DNA from: Bacteroidota bacterium
GTDB lineage: Bacteria; Bacteroidota; Bacteroidia; Chitinophagales; Saprospiraceae
Assembly: GCA_030147525.1 (NCBI GenBank)
Contig: JASBVF010000032.1
Location: 165,547-229,546, forward strand
Length of the DNA: 64,000 bases
Direction: 5' to 3'
Of the stretch, positions 26,319-35,288 are shown piece after piece. The translations under genes and the position numbers were made by a program. Below the pieces are notes generated by a model. That model saw only the letters and a program-made list of their open reading frames with translations. It was not told where the DNA came from and did no database searches. How positions within the stretch are numbered: the stretch's first letter is position 1; each line of letters opens with the position of its first letter.

Positions 26319-27251
26319 TCAGAGTTGCATGTTGTTGAAAACATCGATCACTGAACGGACGGCAGTGGCAGACTCGTTCAACAATTTCATTTCATCGTTA
26401 TTCAGCTTCACTTCAATGATTTCCTCGATACCGTTTTTACCTAACTTCACAGGCACACCGAGGAAAATATCAGACAAGCCATACTGGCCGTCTAACTTGG
26501 CACAAACCGGGAATATCCGTTTTTCATCCTTCACGATAGCCTCCACCATTTGCGCAGCAGCGGCACCCGGAGCATACCAAGCAGAAGTTCCCATCAACTG
26601 TACGAGCTCACCGCCGCCTGAACGGGTACGATCCACAATCTTGTCAAGTGTCTCGCTATCAATGAGTTCAGTAACCGGAATTCCGGAAACAGTGGTGTAG
26701 CGTGGCAGCGGAACCATCGTGTCACCATGACCGCCCATCAGCAGTGCCTGAATATCTTTTGGCGAAACATTCAGCGCCGTTGCAAGGAAAGCACGGTAAC
26801 GGGCCGTATCCAGGATACCAGCCATACCGAAAACTTTTGAAGATGGAAGTCCGGATGCTTTCCAGGATGCCAAAGTCATTACATCGAGTGGATTCGAAAC
26901 CACGATAATAATCGGGTTTGAGGAGTACTTCATAATGCTCTCCGTAACTGAATTAACAATACGGGCATTGGTAGAAATGAGGTCGTCACGGCTCATGCCG
27001 GGTTTGCGGGGCACTCCGGCAGTGATCACGACGATGTCGCTGCCAGCCGTATCCTCGTAGTTATCAGAACCACTGAGAGCTGTGCTGTAGTAGTCAATCG
27101 GAGCTTGTTGCCAGCTATCGAGCGCCTTGCCTTTAGCGAGGTTTCCAACGATATCGAGTACAACAACTTCTTTTACGATGTCTTTGTGGGCCAAAACATT
27201 TGCACAGGTGGCGCCCACGTTGCCTGCGCCAATGACAGTTACTTTACTCAT
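26319..27251 (-). CDS. mdh: Malate dehydrogenase
   Basis: A 310-residue LDH/MDH-fold enzyme. N-terminal NAD motif VIGAGNVGATCANVLA; AGVPRKPGMSRDDLISTN (mobile loop with the substrate-binding Arg residues); IVVSNPLDVMT; the catalytic MGGHGDTMVPLPRYTTV (His) near residue 174. An Arg at the specificity loop and the overall pattern match the bacterial LDH-like malate dehydrogenases, with malate rather than lactate as substrate (ISTNARIV and MAGILDTAR). It interconverts malate and oxaloacetate with NAD in the TCA cycle. A -7 box TACTTTTG is at 27339-27346 (minus strand), with TTTG (CAAA at 27361-27364) spaced a little shorter than usual. Confidence 0.95.
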   Translation of the reverse strand: MSKVTVIGAGNVGATCANVLAHKDIVKEVVVLDIVGNLAKGKALDSWQQAPIDYYSTALSGSDNYEDTAGSDIVVITAGVPRKPGMSRDDLISTNARIVNSVTESIMKYSSNPIIIVVSNPLDVMTLASWKASGLPSSKVFGMAGILDTARYRAFLATALNVSPKDIQALLMGGHGDTMVPLPRYTTVSGIPVTELIDSETLDKIVDRTRSGGGELVQLMGTSAWYAPGAAAAQMVEAIVKDEKRIFPVCAKLDGQYGLSDIFLGVPVKLGKNGIEEIIEVKLNNDEMKLLNESATAVRSVIDVFNNMQL

Positions 27252-27338
27252 AATTTGATTTATTTTTTTGGAAAAATTAAAACCAGTCTTTGTTGCCGGG
27301 TGTTAATCCTTCAGAATTGCACACCGGCAAAAGCGCCG

Positions 27339-27364
27339 CAAAAGTATGGATTTCCAATGTCAAA
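27339..27364 (-). promoter_or_regulatory. Putative promoter of mdh
   Basis: TACTTTTG (27339-27346, minus strand) with TTTG at 27361-27364 and a 14-nt gap. The -7 box matches TAnnTTTG, but the gap is shorter than the usual 19 or so. Confidence 0.4.
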
Positions 27365-27412
27365 AAGGCGGAAATGACCCGCTAAAGACAAGTGCAGGTT
27401 GCTTTTTTTTCT

Positions 27413-27420
27413 ACCTTTGT
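27413..27420 (+). promoter_or_regulatory. Putative -7 box of the M43 protease gene
   Basis: TACCTTTG, an exact TAnnTTTG match, 61 nt before the start codon; a run of T sits directly upstream and no clean -33 box was found. Confidence 0.4.
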
Positions 27421-27481
27421 CTGCCTCTCCCTGTTGAGCCTATTTTTCACAATTCTAAAATTGATTTTTAAAGTTCCTGAA

Positions 27482-28987
27482 ATGAAAAAATGTACCTTCC
27501 AGCTGATGTTCATTTTAATCAGCGCCTTTTTTTTAAACCTTCAAGCTCAGTCCAACTGGTGCGGCATCTCTGCTGAAGATGCTCAGGCACTGACCAACTA
27601 CCACCTGCAGGTACGGGAAGATATGCGTGATTTCGTAAAAGAAAGAAACGCTGTCACTTACGTTCCTGTCCGGTTTCACCTTGTTGCAAAATCAGACGGA
27701 ACCGGCCGCCCGACAGAAAGACTGGGGCTCCAGGCACTCTGTCTGCTGAACGCAGCCTATGCCGACCACGACATTCAGTTTTACCTGAAGGAATTCAAAA
27801 ACCTGAACAGCACTTCAGTTTCAACAAATCCTGAATCATTTTCAGGATTCAATGCAATCAAAAGTGCAATGGTGTACAATGCCATCAATGTTTTTATCGT
27901 CGATCAAATTGCCGACCCCGGCGTAGCCGCCTACTGGCAAGGCCCTCCCGGCCCCAACGGAAATGACTGGATTGTGGCCAGTGATAACTTCGTAACTACG
28001 GATAACGTACTTGCTCACGAAGTGGGCCATTTTTTCAGCTTGCTTCACACTTTCAACGGCTGGGAAAGCAGTGGCGGCTGGGACCCTAACGTACACGGCA
28101 ATCCGGTAGGCCCTAACTCGCCCGGCAACGTTCCAAATGAGTACGTCAACGGCTCCAACTGCACAAATGCCGGAGATTTCATTTGCGACACACCTGCCGA
28201 CTACATGTTCGGCCCGGATAATACCTGCGTTTACAGCTCCAATGCGAAAGATCCTACCGGGGCTGCACTGGCGCCGGATGTTTCTAACCGGATGAATTAT
28301 TTTTACAACTGCACTGATTACCATTTTTCAAATCAGCAAATCACTCAGATCAATAACAGCCTCTTCCACTCGACCCGGAACTACGTACGGCCCGGAATTA
28401 CTCCTACGCTTGACATCGTCTCAGGCTCCCCGGCATTAACAAAACCGGCACAACTTGAAAAAGTCGACACTTATAATTATGTAGAGCTGGAGTGGACGGC
28501 CGTTCCCGGCGCTAACAAATACCTGGTAGAAATTTCCAACTCTAATATCGGGAACCTCCGCTTCATCGTCAACGACAACACAATGGTCGTTACCAATCTT
28601 CTGGAAAACCAAAGTTACCTCTGGCGGGTAATGGCATTCAATGAGTATTCTACCTGCGGTAATTATTCTACCCAGAAAATTTTTAAAACAGGTGCAATCT
28701 TTACCGATACAGCCGAAATTCCCAACCGTGAAAAGTGGACTATAGCCCCCAATCCAGTGAGGAGTGGGCAGCCAATTCTGATCAATCTTGAATCTGACGG
28801 GATGGAAACGGATGTTTCCCTCTTTTCAATGACCGGTCAGCTCGTTCACAAGGTGGCAAACTACCGCTTTCCAGGTGGAATATCCACCCTGGAGCTACCT
28901 ACTGACAGGCTGCCGGCCGGCATTTATATTGTGGCATTGAGAACTGCCGGAGGGGTTCAAACCCAACGGGTTGCAGTCACCAACTAA
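27482..28987 (+). CDS. Secreted M43-type zinc metalloprotease with T9SS sorting domain
   Basis: A 501-residue protein with a signal peptide (MKKCTFQLMFILISAFFLNLQAQ). The zinc motif HEVGHFFSLLH sits in the middle; the usual Gly at the eighth position is Ser, as in many Bacteroidota relatives. A downstream Met-turn candidate NRMNYFYNCTDYHFSNQQ follows. The pattern is that of the M43 (pappalysin-like) family. After the catalytic domain come a fibronectin-type III-like segment (about residues 330-410) and a C-terminal T9SS type A sorting domain (PNPVRSGQPI..., GGISTLELPTDRLPAGIYIV). It is therefore predicted to be secreted and processed by T9SS. A TACCTTTG box at 27413-27420 is a likely -7 element. 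Confidence 0.88.
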   Translation: MKKCTFQLMFILISAFFLNLQAQSNWCGISAEDAQALTNYHLQVREDMRDFVKERNAVTYVPVRFHLVAKSDGTGRPTERLGLQALCLLNAAYADHDIQFYLKEFKNLNSTSVSTNPESFSGFNAIKSAMVYNAINVFIVDQIADPGVAAYWQGPPGPNGNDWIVASDNFVTTDNVLAHEVGHFFSLLHTFNGWESSGGWDPNVHGNPVGPNSPGNVPNEYVNGSNCTNAGDFICDTPADYMFGPDNTCVYSSNAKDPTGAALAPDVSNRMNYFYNCTDYHFSNQQITQINNSLFHSTRNYVRPGITPTLDIVSGSPALTKPAQLEKVDTYNYVELEWTAVPGANKYLVEISNSNIGNLRFIVNDNTMVVTNLLENQSYLWRVMAFNEYSTCGNYSTQKIFKTGAIFTDTAEIPNREKWTIAPNPVRSGQPILINLESDGMETDVSLFSMTGQLVHKVANYRFPGGISTLELPTDRLPAGIYIVALRTAGGVQTQRVAVTN

Positions 28988-29000
28988 AAATTACTTTTGG

Positions 29001-29050
29001 AGTCAGAGCGTTTTTAACAATCCACTTTAAGAACTGAAAACGCTCTGACT
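29001..29050. terminator. Bidirectional terminator between M43 gene and xseB
   Basis: AGTCAGAGCGTTTT (29001-29014) pairs with AAAACGCTCTGACT (29037-29050), flanked by TTTTGG and CAAAAC. A 14-bp perfect stem between convergent genes. Confidence 0.75.
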
Positions 29051-29066
29051 CAAAACAATTTTCTCC

Positions 29067-29267
29067 TTATTCTCCTCCCAGTACTTTTCCTACCTCTTCC
29101 TCCGTCGAACGAAGTTTTTCCCTGCAAAATTTAATCAACTCAGACGCCCTCCTGACTTTTTCTGAAAGCTCATCCATGCTCGCAGTCTCCTCCTGAAGAT
29201 GCGTAACTATTTCCTGAAGTTCCCGCACGGCAGATTCGTAGGTTAGCGGCGATTTTGTTTTGCTCAT
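29067..29267 (-). CDS. xseB: Exodeoxyribonuclease VII small subunit
   Basis: A 66-residue helical protein beginning KSPLTYESAVRELQEIVTHLQ and ending in a Glu-rich tail, matching XseB (coiled-coil bundle). Several XseB chains attach to XseA to form exonuclease VII, which digests single-stranded DNA from both ends. The start overlaps the xseA stop codon (29264-29267), so the pair is translationally coupled. Confidence 0.92.
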   Translation of the reverse strand: MSKTKSPLTYESAVRELQEIVTHLQEETASMDELSEKVRRASELIKFCREKLRSTEEEVGKVLGGE

Positions 29268-30502
29268 TTTTCAGTTTTTTTCACAATGCTTTTAAAAGTA
29301 CCCCGGTGCAGTATCACCTCCACCTCGTCTCCGTGCGCTACCTGACTTGCGTCAGTCAGCACTTTCCCGTTTTTAACAGCGATACTGAAACCTCGTTTCA
29401 ACACCGCTTCCGGACTGAGGTAATTCACGGATTTTTCCAGCCCGTCCAACAATATTTTTTCTTTTGAAAAAAGGTTGCGCAAAGCTCCCGGTATTTCTTT
29501 TTCGATATAATCCAACATCATTTTTTGCTGTCGCAAGTTGCTATTAGACTGAAATTCAAGCATTTGCCAAAGGTGCTGAAGATGAAGCTCACTGCCTTTC
29601 AATATTTGAGCCGAGAGATTTTTCACAGCCATTCCAAAATTCATCACTTCGGTTTCGAACTCAAGATTGCGGTGAAGAATAAAGTCGGCAACGGCCGTTG
29701 GCGTCTTAAGGTGCGTATGAGCGACGAGGTCGAGCACCGTTTCATCCACGTCGTGACCAATGCCGGTTAAAACCGGAATCGGAAATTTGGCAGCAGCCAT
29801 GCTTAATGGCAGGCTATCGAAAGCAGCCAGGTCGAGCTTTCCTCCCCCACCCCGAAGGATACAAACTGCATCGAATTGAGCGCATCGCTTTTTGATTTGC
29901 TCCAATTGTGCCAGCATCTCTTTTTCGACAGCCATCCCCTGCACGGCCGTTTGAAATAATTCAATGTGAAAACGGTACCCAAATGAATTTTCAGCAAGTT
30001 GCACCTGAAAATCCTGATAACCGGCTGCCCGTTCTGAGGTGATGACAGCCAGGCGCTGGAGAACCGGCGGAAGTAAAATCTGCTTGTTTTTATCCAGCAA
30101 ATTCAATTGTTGCAGCTGGCGGATGGTCTCCCTCCGTTTCAATTCCAGCTTGCCCATCGTGTAGGTTGGATCGATGTCTTCGAGGATGAGTTTCAACCCG
30201 TAACGCTCATGGAAGTCCGTTTTTACCAAAATCAGTACCTCCTGCCCTTCTTGCAGCAGGGCATTAAGTTCAAGCCCGATTTTTTTCTCCAGAGAACGAT
30301 ACTGCCGGTTCCAGAGAACGGCCTGCGACTGCGCTACGATCTCGTCATTTTCTTCAGCTTTTTGCACCAGTTGAAGGTACCAGTGCCCCCTTGAAAATTT
30401 CACTTCAGCCAACTCGCATCGCACCCAAAGCGCATCCGGCAGGTTGAGTGCGAGCACCCGCCGGATGTATTCGTTCAATTCAAAAAGCGTGTAAGAAGTC
30501 AT
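29264..30502 (-). CDS. xseA: Exodeoxyribonuclease VII large subunit
   Basis: A 412-residue protein. It begins with the OB-fold nucleic-acid binding segment (FELNEYIRRVLALN, LWVRCELAEVKFSRGHWYLQL) and has the catalytic core with ITSERAAGYQDF, ILRGGGGKLDLAAF and IGHDVDETVLDLVAHTHLKTPTAVADF, all signature XseA motifs. It is the catalytic subunit of exonuclease VII. It is the upstream gene of the xseAB pair. Confidence 0.95.
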   Translation of the reverse strand: MTSYTLFELNEYIRRVLALNLPDALWVRCELAEVKFSRGHWYLQLVQKAEENDEIVAQSQAVLWNRQYRSLEKKIGLELNALLQEGQEVLILVKTDFHERYGLKLILEDIDPTYTMGKLELKRRETIRQLQQLNLLDKNKQILLPPVLQRLAVITSERAAGYQDFQVQLAENSFGYRFHIELFQTAVQGMAVEKEMLAQLEQIKKRCAQFDAVCILRGGGGKLDLAAFDSLPLSMAAAKFPIPVLTGIGHDVDETVLDLVAHTHLKTPTAVADFILHRNLEFETEVMNFGMAVKNLSAQILKGSELHLQHLWQMLEFQSNSNLRQQKMMLDYIEKEIPGALRNLFSKEKILLDGLEKSVNYLSPEAVLKRGFSIAVKNGKVLTDASQVAHGDEVEVILHRGTFKSIVKKTEK

Positions 30503-30567
30503 TGCCGGAATGAATGTGGCGGTTAAAATGGAACACCGGGATATCTCACGGGTCGCTCCTTTCGGGT

Positions 30568-31329
30568 CTATGGCTTGACAATAGCAACTTCAAAATGCAT
30601 TCCATCAAAACGTGGTGATGAAAAATGACCGCCCCAGTAAAAACCATTTTCGTTGGCAATATCTACCAATTCCCGAACAGAGCCTTTTTCTCCAACAAGC
30701 GCAGGGACTTGCCCCAAGCCGTTCCAGGCAACGTTGATATCGAAGGCAGACCCAAAAGCGTGATTACTCAGCGTCCGGCGGCTGCCACGAATAAACCGGG
30801 GAACGTAAGAACCAGCCCAGGTAAGAATGTGATTTTTGAGTCCTGCTTTTTCCCAGTCGTCGAAAAGCTTTACCAACTGCTTTGCCCCCAGACGGTGAAA
30901 TCGTACTTTCCCACTGGGCACCATGCCGGTAACTCCTCTTAACTGCGGTATTTCAACGGAAACAATATTTTCTCTTTCCCAATTATCCAGCATGATGATG
31001 CGCTCGGTGCCATCATTCGCAGATTTGTATTTGAACTTGCCAAAGACCGCCGCTCTCGCCGAATTACTTGACAGCGGCCGAAAGTTGGGTTTGGGCGGAA
31101 AATCCATGGCCTCCGGAAGCCGGTAGCCTAATTTGATGGCCTCCAGGTAGGTTTTTTTACCCACAATTCCGTCAGCGACCAGATCATTTTTTCGTTGAAA
31201 CTCAACAGTTGCCTCATGAGTTTTCTTTCCGAAATCACCATCGACAACCAGATTGGCCCCAAGGCCAACCAGAAAATATTGCCAACGCTTGACCTGTGCT
31301 CCCTTCGATTTTCTCCTGATAGTTTCCAT
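30568..31329 (-). CDS. Peptidoglycan-binding / M15 D-Ala-D-Ala peptidase (endolysin-like)
   Basis: A 253-residue protein without a signal peptide. Residues ~5-70 form a PG_binding_1 domain (KGAQVKRWQYFLVGLG, VDGDFGKKTHEATVEFQRKNDLVADGIVG). The C-terminal part has the M15 zinc motif SNHAFGSAFDIN (the SxHxxGxAxD pattern) and the final His in DGMHFE. This architecture is typical of phage-type endolysins and of cell-wall hydrolases. The lack of an export signal is odd for a chromosomal wall enzyme, and no phage genes are near. It could be exported non-classically, be delivered by lysis or act as a cytoplasmic effector; all are inference. Confidence 0.85.
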   Translation of the reverse strand: METIRRKSKGAQVKRWQYFLVGLGANLVVDGDFGKKTHEATVEFQRKNDLVADGIVGKKTYLEAIKLGYRLPEAMDFPPKPNFRPLSSNSARAAVFGKFKYKSANDGTERIIMLDNWERENIVSVEIPQLRGVTGMVPSGKVRFHRLGAKQLVKLFDDWEKAGLKNHILTWAGSYVPRFIRGSRRTLSNHAFGSAFDINVAWNGLGQVPALVGEKGSVRELVDIANENGFYWGGHFSSPRFDGMHFEVAIVKP

Positions 31330-31480
31330 TACTTGATTTTTAGATTAAAGAAAATGGTAAGCTTGCAACTTAGGGCTAATTTTAGTATTCTCCAAAGCAA
31401 TTCCAACTCATTGTGCCTGTCAATCAAAAACCGCTACCCTTACATCTCAAAAGGATCATCGTTTTGCCAGCTTTCAGACA

Positions 31481-31509
31481 TTGGCCTGCCAATCCTTTTT
31501 TTATTTTTG
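31481..31509 (+). promoter_or_regulatory. Putative promoter of the M14 carboxypeptidase gene
   Basis: TATTTTTG (31502-31509) matches the -7 consensus. TTGG (31481-31484), 17 nt upstream, may be the -33 element; TTGGC-ct-GCCAA (31481-31492) is also a small palindrome and a possible operator. Confidence 0.45.
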
Positions 31510-31567
31510 CCAACCTTTGACAGGTTACCTTTTCTTTTCTCTTCAAATTTTTAAAAAACTCAATTAC

Positions 31568-33955
31568 ATGCGATTAACGCTACTTGCCTCCCTGCTTTTT
31601 GTCTGTTTTTTCCTGCATGCTCAACAATACTCACGGGTTAAAATCGAATTGGACGAACAACACACTTTCATTCAACTGGCCGAAATGGGCCTCGACACCG
31701 ACCACGGCCGTCTCCAGCCATACAAATATTTCATCAGCGAATTCGCTGATTTTGAAATTGAAAAAATTAAAGCTGCCGGTTTCATCACCGAAACGCTCAT
31801 CGAAGACTTGCATGCCCACCGTCATACGCTGAACGAATCCGGCACAATGGTCAGCCGTTCACTTGCTTGCGAAAGTTTTCAGCCAAACGATTGGGAAACG
31901 CCAGTCAACTACCAGCAAGGCAGCATGGGCGGATATTTCACGTATCAGGAAATGTTGGACAACCTCGATGCTATGGCAGCCCAATATCCTGATTTGTTCA
32001 AGGCCCGCCAGCCCATCACTACGGCTTATCAAACCCACGAAGGGCGCCCTGTTTTTTGGGTGAAAATTTCAGACAACCCTGAAACCAATGAAACCACCGA
32101 GCCGGAAGTACTTTACACCGCCCTTCATCATGCCAGAGAACCCAACAGCCTCTCGCAAATGATTTTTTACATGTGGTACCTCCTCGAAAATTATGAGACC
32201 AGCGAGGAAGTCAAATACCTCGTGGACAATGTCGAGATGTACTTTATCCCCTGCGTGAACCCCGACGGTTACATTTACAATGAAACCACCAACCCTGACG
32301 GCGGCGGTTTTTGGCGAAAAAACCGTCGTGACAACGGCAACGACGTGTTTGGCGTTGACCTGAACCGAAACTACGGCTATGAATGGGGTTTCGACAACTC
32401 CGGCTCTTCGCCCAACCCGAACTCACAAACTTACCGTGGCCCCGGCCCCTTCTCCGAGCCGGAAACGCAGATGGTCCGTGATTTTTGCGAATCACATCAG
32501 TTCAAAATAGCGCTGAACTACCATACCTATGGCAACCTCCTCATTTTCCCCTGGGGTTACGTCGATTCTGCGACACCCGATCATGCTACTTTTCAGGCAT
32601 TCGGCGGAGTCATGGACCGTGAAAATGATTTCCTCACCGGTTTCGGATCCCAAACTGTCGGCTACACCGTCAACGGTGATTCCGATGACTGGATGTATGG
32701 CGAGCAGTCGACAAAAGCAAGAATTTACGCCCTAACACCTGAGGTGGGTCCCGGCAACTTCGGCTTCTGGCCGCCTCAGGCTGCCATTGATCAATTGAAC
32801 AAAACCGCAATGTACATGAACCTTGCAACGGCTCACCTGGCACTCAACTACGGCGAACTCACGCCCGGCGGGGGCAGGTTCGTTTCCGGCCTGCAAGGTA
32901 AAATTGAATTTGACCTTGAAAAAATCGGATTGGCACAGGGTGCGCTGACCGTTGCGCTGGAACCAGTTTCTGATAACATCACGTCCGTCGGCACTTCCAA
33001 AGTTTTCGGGCTTTTTCATCTTGAAAAAATATCCGATGCGATCCCCTTCCATCTTAGTCCGGACATCCAGGAAGGAGAGGCTGTTTTGTTTGAAATAACG
33101 GTCAGCAACGGCCTCTACACCTGGCGCCAAACCGTTGAACGGATTTTTACGAACAATGCTGCCAACGTATTCGTCGAGCCCGGAGACGACATGTCACAAT
33201 GGGCCGTCTTCTCTGACTGGGCCGTCACGGATGAAACTTTTCATTCGGCTCCAAGCTGCCTGACGGACTCTCCGGACGCAGCTTACCTGCCAAACAACAT
33301 CAGTGAAATTACCATGGCCGAGGCACTGACCGTCAAAGACGCCACCGGCGTTTACCTCAGCTTCTGGGCAAAATGGAACATTGAAGAAGATGAAGACTAC
33401 GCACAGGTCTTGCTCTCTGTCAATGGAAACAGCTTCTTTCCGCTTTGCGGACGATATACCGAGACCGGAACGGCACAGCAGTCGCCCGATCAGCCAGTGT
33501 ATGACGGAATTAAAGCCAACTGGGTCAGGGAAGAAATTGACCTTACCGAATACCTCTCCGGCGACAGCACTCAACTCACCGTAGCCTTCCGCATGGTTTC
33601 CGATGAATTCATCGAAGCGGATGGGTTTTATTTTGATGATTTTGAAATAACTGTGGTCAAAGAAAATGCCGTGACTTCCACGACTGAGCTGGATGGCGCT
33701 CATTTCACCATGAAAACCCGCCCGAATCCGGCTCGTAATTATGTAATCATTGACCTGGAGGGTCAAACAAACCTGCAGCCGGGCCTGGAATTGGAAGTTT
33801 TCAATACGATGGGTCAGTTAATGATCAGAATGCCCGTTCAGGGTAACATCATTCAGTTGGAGACAGCGGACTGGCAGTCAGGAATTTACCAGTGCAGGCT
33901 GAGCGCAGGTGGTAAATTTTTCCCTGCAACCAGGTTTTTTGTGAGTGGAAAATAA
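31568..33955 (+). CDS. Secreted M14 zinc carboxypeptidase with T9SS sorting domain
   Basis: A 795-residue protein with a signal peptide (MRLTLLASLLFVCFFLHAQQ). The M14 motifs are LHHAREP (zinc His and Glu, HxxE), LNYHTYGNL (second zinc His), and ALTPEVGP (catalytic Glu). The catalytic domain covers residues ~110-440. It is followed by beta-sandwich segments, including a jelly-roll-like region with FWAKWNIEEDEDYAQVLLSVNG, and a C-terminal T9SS type A domain starting RPNPARNYVIIDLEG. It should be secreted by T9SS and trim C-terminal residues from peptides. Confidence 0.9.
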   Translation: MRLTLLASLLFVCFFLHAQQYSRVKIELDEQHTFIQLAEMGLDTDHGRLQPYKYFISEFADFEIEKIKAAGFITETLIEDLHAHRHTLNESGTMVSRSLACESFQPNDWETPVNYQQGSMGGYFTYQEMLDNLDAMAAQYPDLFKARQPITTAYQTHEGRPVFWVKISDNPETNETTEPEVLYTALHHAREPNSLSQMIFYMWYLLENYETSEEVKYLVDNVEMYFIPCVNPDGYIYNETTNPDGGGFWRKNRRDNGNDVFGVDLNRNYGYEWGFDNSGSSPNPNSQTYRGPGPFSEPETQMVRDFCESHQFKIALNYHTYGNLLIFPWGYVDSATPDHATFQAFGGVMDRENDFLTGFGSQTVGYTVNGDSDDWMYGEQSTKARIYALTPEVGPGNFGFWPPQAAIDQLNKTAMYMNLATAHLALNYGELTPGGGRFVSGLQGKIEFDLEKIGLAQGALTVALEPVSDNITSVGTSKVFGLFHLEKISDAIPFHLSPDIQEGEAVLFEITVSNGLYTWRQTVERIFTNNAANVFVEPGDDMSQWAVFSDWAVTDETFHSAPSCLTDSPDAAYLPNNISEITMAEALTVKDATGVYLSFWAKWNIEEDEDYAQVLLSVNGNSFFPLCGRYTETGTAQQSPDQPVYDGIKANWVREEIDLTEYLSGDSTQLTVAFRMVSDEFIEADGFYFDDFEITVVKENAVTSTTELDGAHFTMKTRPNPARNYVIIDLEGQTNLQPGLELEVFNTMGQLMIRMPVQGNIIQLETADWQSGIYQCRLSAGGKFFPATRFFVSGK

Positions 33956-34048
33956 AATTTGGGGGACGAAAAAATGCGGCTGCAAATAAAAGCTCGTTTC
34001 AAAAAAGCTGAAACTACTGTTTTTACTGTCCAATTTGACAGGTAAAAA

Positions 34049-34080
34049 TTAGTAATTACCACAATGACATGTTATCTTTG
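34049..34080 (+). promoter_or_regulatory. Promoter of rplU-rpmA
   Basis: TATCTTTG (34073-34080) is an exact -7 match, followed by GCGCCC, which is common at Bacteroidota starts. TTAG at 34049-34052, 20 nt upstream, is a rough -33 element. The leader to the rplU ATG is about 85 nt. Confidence 0.6.
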
Positions 34081-34168
34081 CGCCCGTTTTTCGAGGTTTT
34101 TTGCATTCTCTTGAGAATCAAACATTTCGGTAAAACGAAAACAGTTCATCATTTTAAAATAATTAAAC

Positions 34169-34483
34169 ATGTTCGCAATCGTAAACATAGCCGGTCAGCA
34201 GTTTAAAGTGACTGAAGGTCAGGAGATCTTCGTCCACCGGTTAGAAGCCGCAGAAGGAGATAACGTTTCGTTCGATCAGGTACTCCTGGTGGACCGTGAT
34301 GGCTCCGTGAAGGTCGGCACGCCGATCGTGAAGGGCGCCAGTGTTGGTGCTACTGTCATCGACCCACTCGTAAAGGGTGACAAAGTCATTGTTTTCAAAA
34401 AGAAAAGACGCAAGGGTTACCGGAAGAAAAACGGTCACCGTCAGCAGTTTTCGAAGATCAAAATTGACTCGATCGCTCTCTGA
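34169..34483 (+). CDS. rplU: 50S ribosomal protein L21
   Basis: A 104-residue protein beginning [18 protein letters not shown] and ending with the [23 protein letters not shown] motif, standard for bL21. No extra C-terminal domain. It binds 23S rRNA in the large subunit. It is the first gene of the rplU-rpmA pair, with 46 nt to the next start. Confidence 0.97.
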   Translation: MFAIVNIAGQQFKVTEGQEIFVHRLEAAEGDNVSFDQVLLVDRDGSVKVGTPIVKGASVGATVIDPLVKGDKVIVFKKKRRKGYRKKNGHRQQFSKIKIDSIAL

Positions 34484-34529
34484 GCAGCAGCGTCTTGAAC
34501 TTATTTTTCAACCTAAAAAAATTTAAAAA

Positions 34530-35216
34530 ATGGCACATAAAAAAGGTGAAGGTTCAACCCAGAACGGCCGTGACAGTATCAGCAAACGACTCGGTGTTAA
34601 ATTATTTGGCGGCCAGGGCGCACTTGCCGGTAACATCATCATCCGTCAGCGTGGCACCAAATTCCACGCAGGTGAGAACGTTTATATGGGCAAAGATTAC
34701 ACGTTGCACGCAGGCGTGGATGGCACCGTTCAATTCCGTAAAGGCCGGAAAAACCGGACTTTCGTCAACATAATTCCTTTCGGCGAAGTAGCTGAGACGA
34801 TTGCTCCTGCTGCTCCTGTCAAGAAGAAAGAAGAAAAAGTTGAAGTGCCGGTAGCCAAGTCAGTAAAGCCTGCTGCTCCGGCAGCAGAAGAAAAAGCTGA
34901 AGCATTGGCATCAGCACCAGCTCCTGAAAAGAAAGCGGCTCCAGCCAAAAAAGCAGCCGGCGCTGACGACCTGAAAAAAGTTGAAGGAATTGGTCCAAAG
35001 ATTGCTTCCTTGCTTAATGAAGCAGGAATTAATACATTTGCAGAACTCGCAGCTACGGATGCGGATAAAATCCGGGAAATCCTTGAAGCTGCCGGCTCTC
35101 GTTACCGTGTTCACGACCCAGCCACCTGGCCTCAGCAGGCTGGCCTTGCCGCAGAAGGCAAGTGGGATGAACTGCAGTCACTGCAGGATGAACTCAAAGG
35201 CGGCAGAGCTGAATAA
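34530..35216 (+). CDS. rpmA: 50S ribosomal protein L27 fused to an Ala/Lys/Glu linker and helix-hairpin-helix tail
   Basis: A 228-residue protein; typical bL27 is ~85-90 residues. Residues 1-88 are ordinary L27 ([16 protein letters not shown]..., [32 protein letters not shown]). Residues 89-145 are a low-complexity Ala/Pro/Lys/Glu linker. Residues ~146-189 read [21 protein letters not shown], then [20 protein letters not shown], which is a helix-hairpin-helix DNA/RNA-binding module, and the final stretch is a short [11 protein letters not shown] tail. The frame has no break at the junction. It has a terminator just downstream. The tail could contact rRNA or bind nucleic acid near the ribosome; this is inference. 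Confidence 0.93.
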   Translation: MAHKKGEGSTQNGRDSISKRLGVKLFGGQGALAGNIIIRQRGTKFHAGENVYMGKDYTLHAGVDGTVQFRKGRKNRTFVNIIPFGEVAETIAPAAPVKKKEEKVEVPVAKSVKPAAPAAEEKAEALASAPAPEKKAAPAKKAAGADDLKKVEGIGPKIASLLNEAGINTFAELAATDADKIREILEAAGSRYRVHDPATWPQQAGLAAEGKWDELQSLQDELKGGRAE

Positions 35217-35253
35217 TTTCGAATAGTTTTAGTTTTCATAGCTTTATATTTGG

Positions 35254-35286
35254 AGTCCTATCCGTTCAGCGGATAGGGCTTTTTTG
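35254..35286 (+). terminator. Terminator of rplU-rpmA
   Basis: AGTCCTATCCG (35254-35264) pairs with CGGATAGGGCT (35270-35280, one G-U), a 5-nt loop, followed by T7. It is a clean intrinsic terminator 38 nt past the stop. Confidence 0.85.
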
Positions 35287-35288
35287 TT

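Noticed and set aside
30568..31329. Prophage lysis module
   Set aside because: No holin, capsid, integrase or att-like repeats are visible around it.
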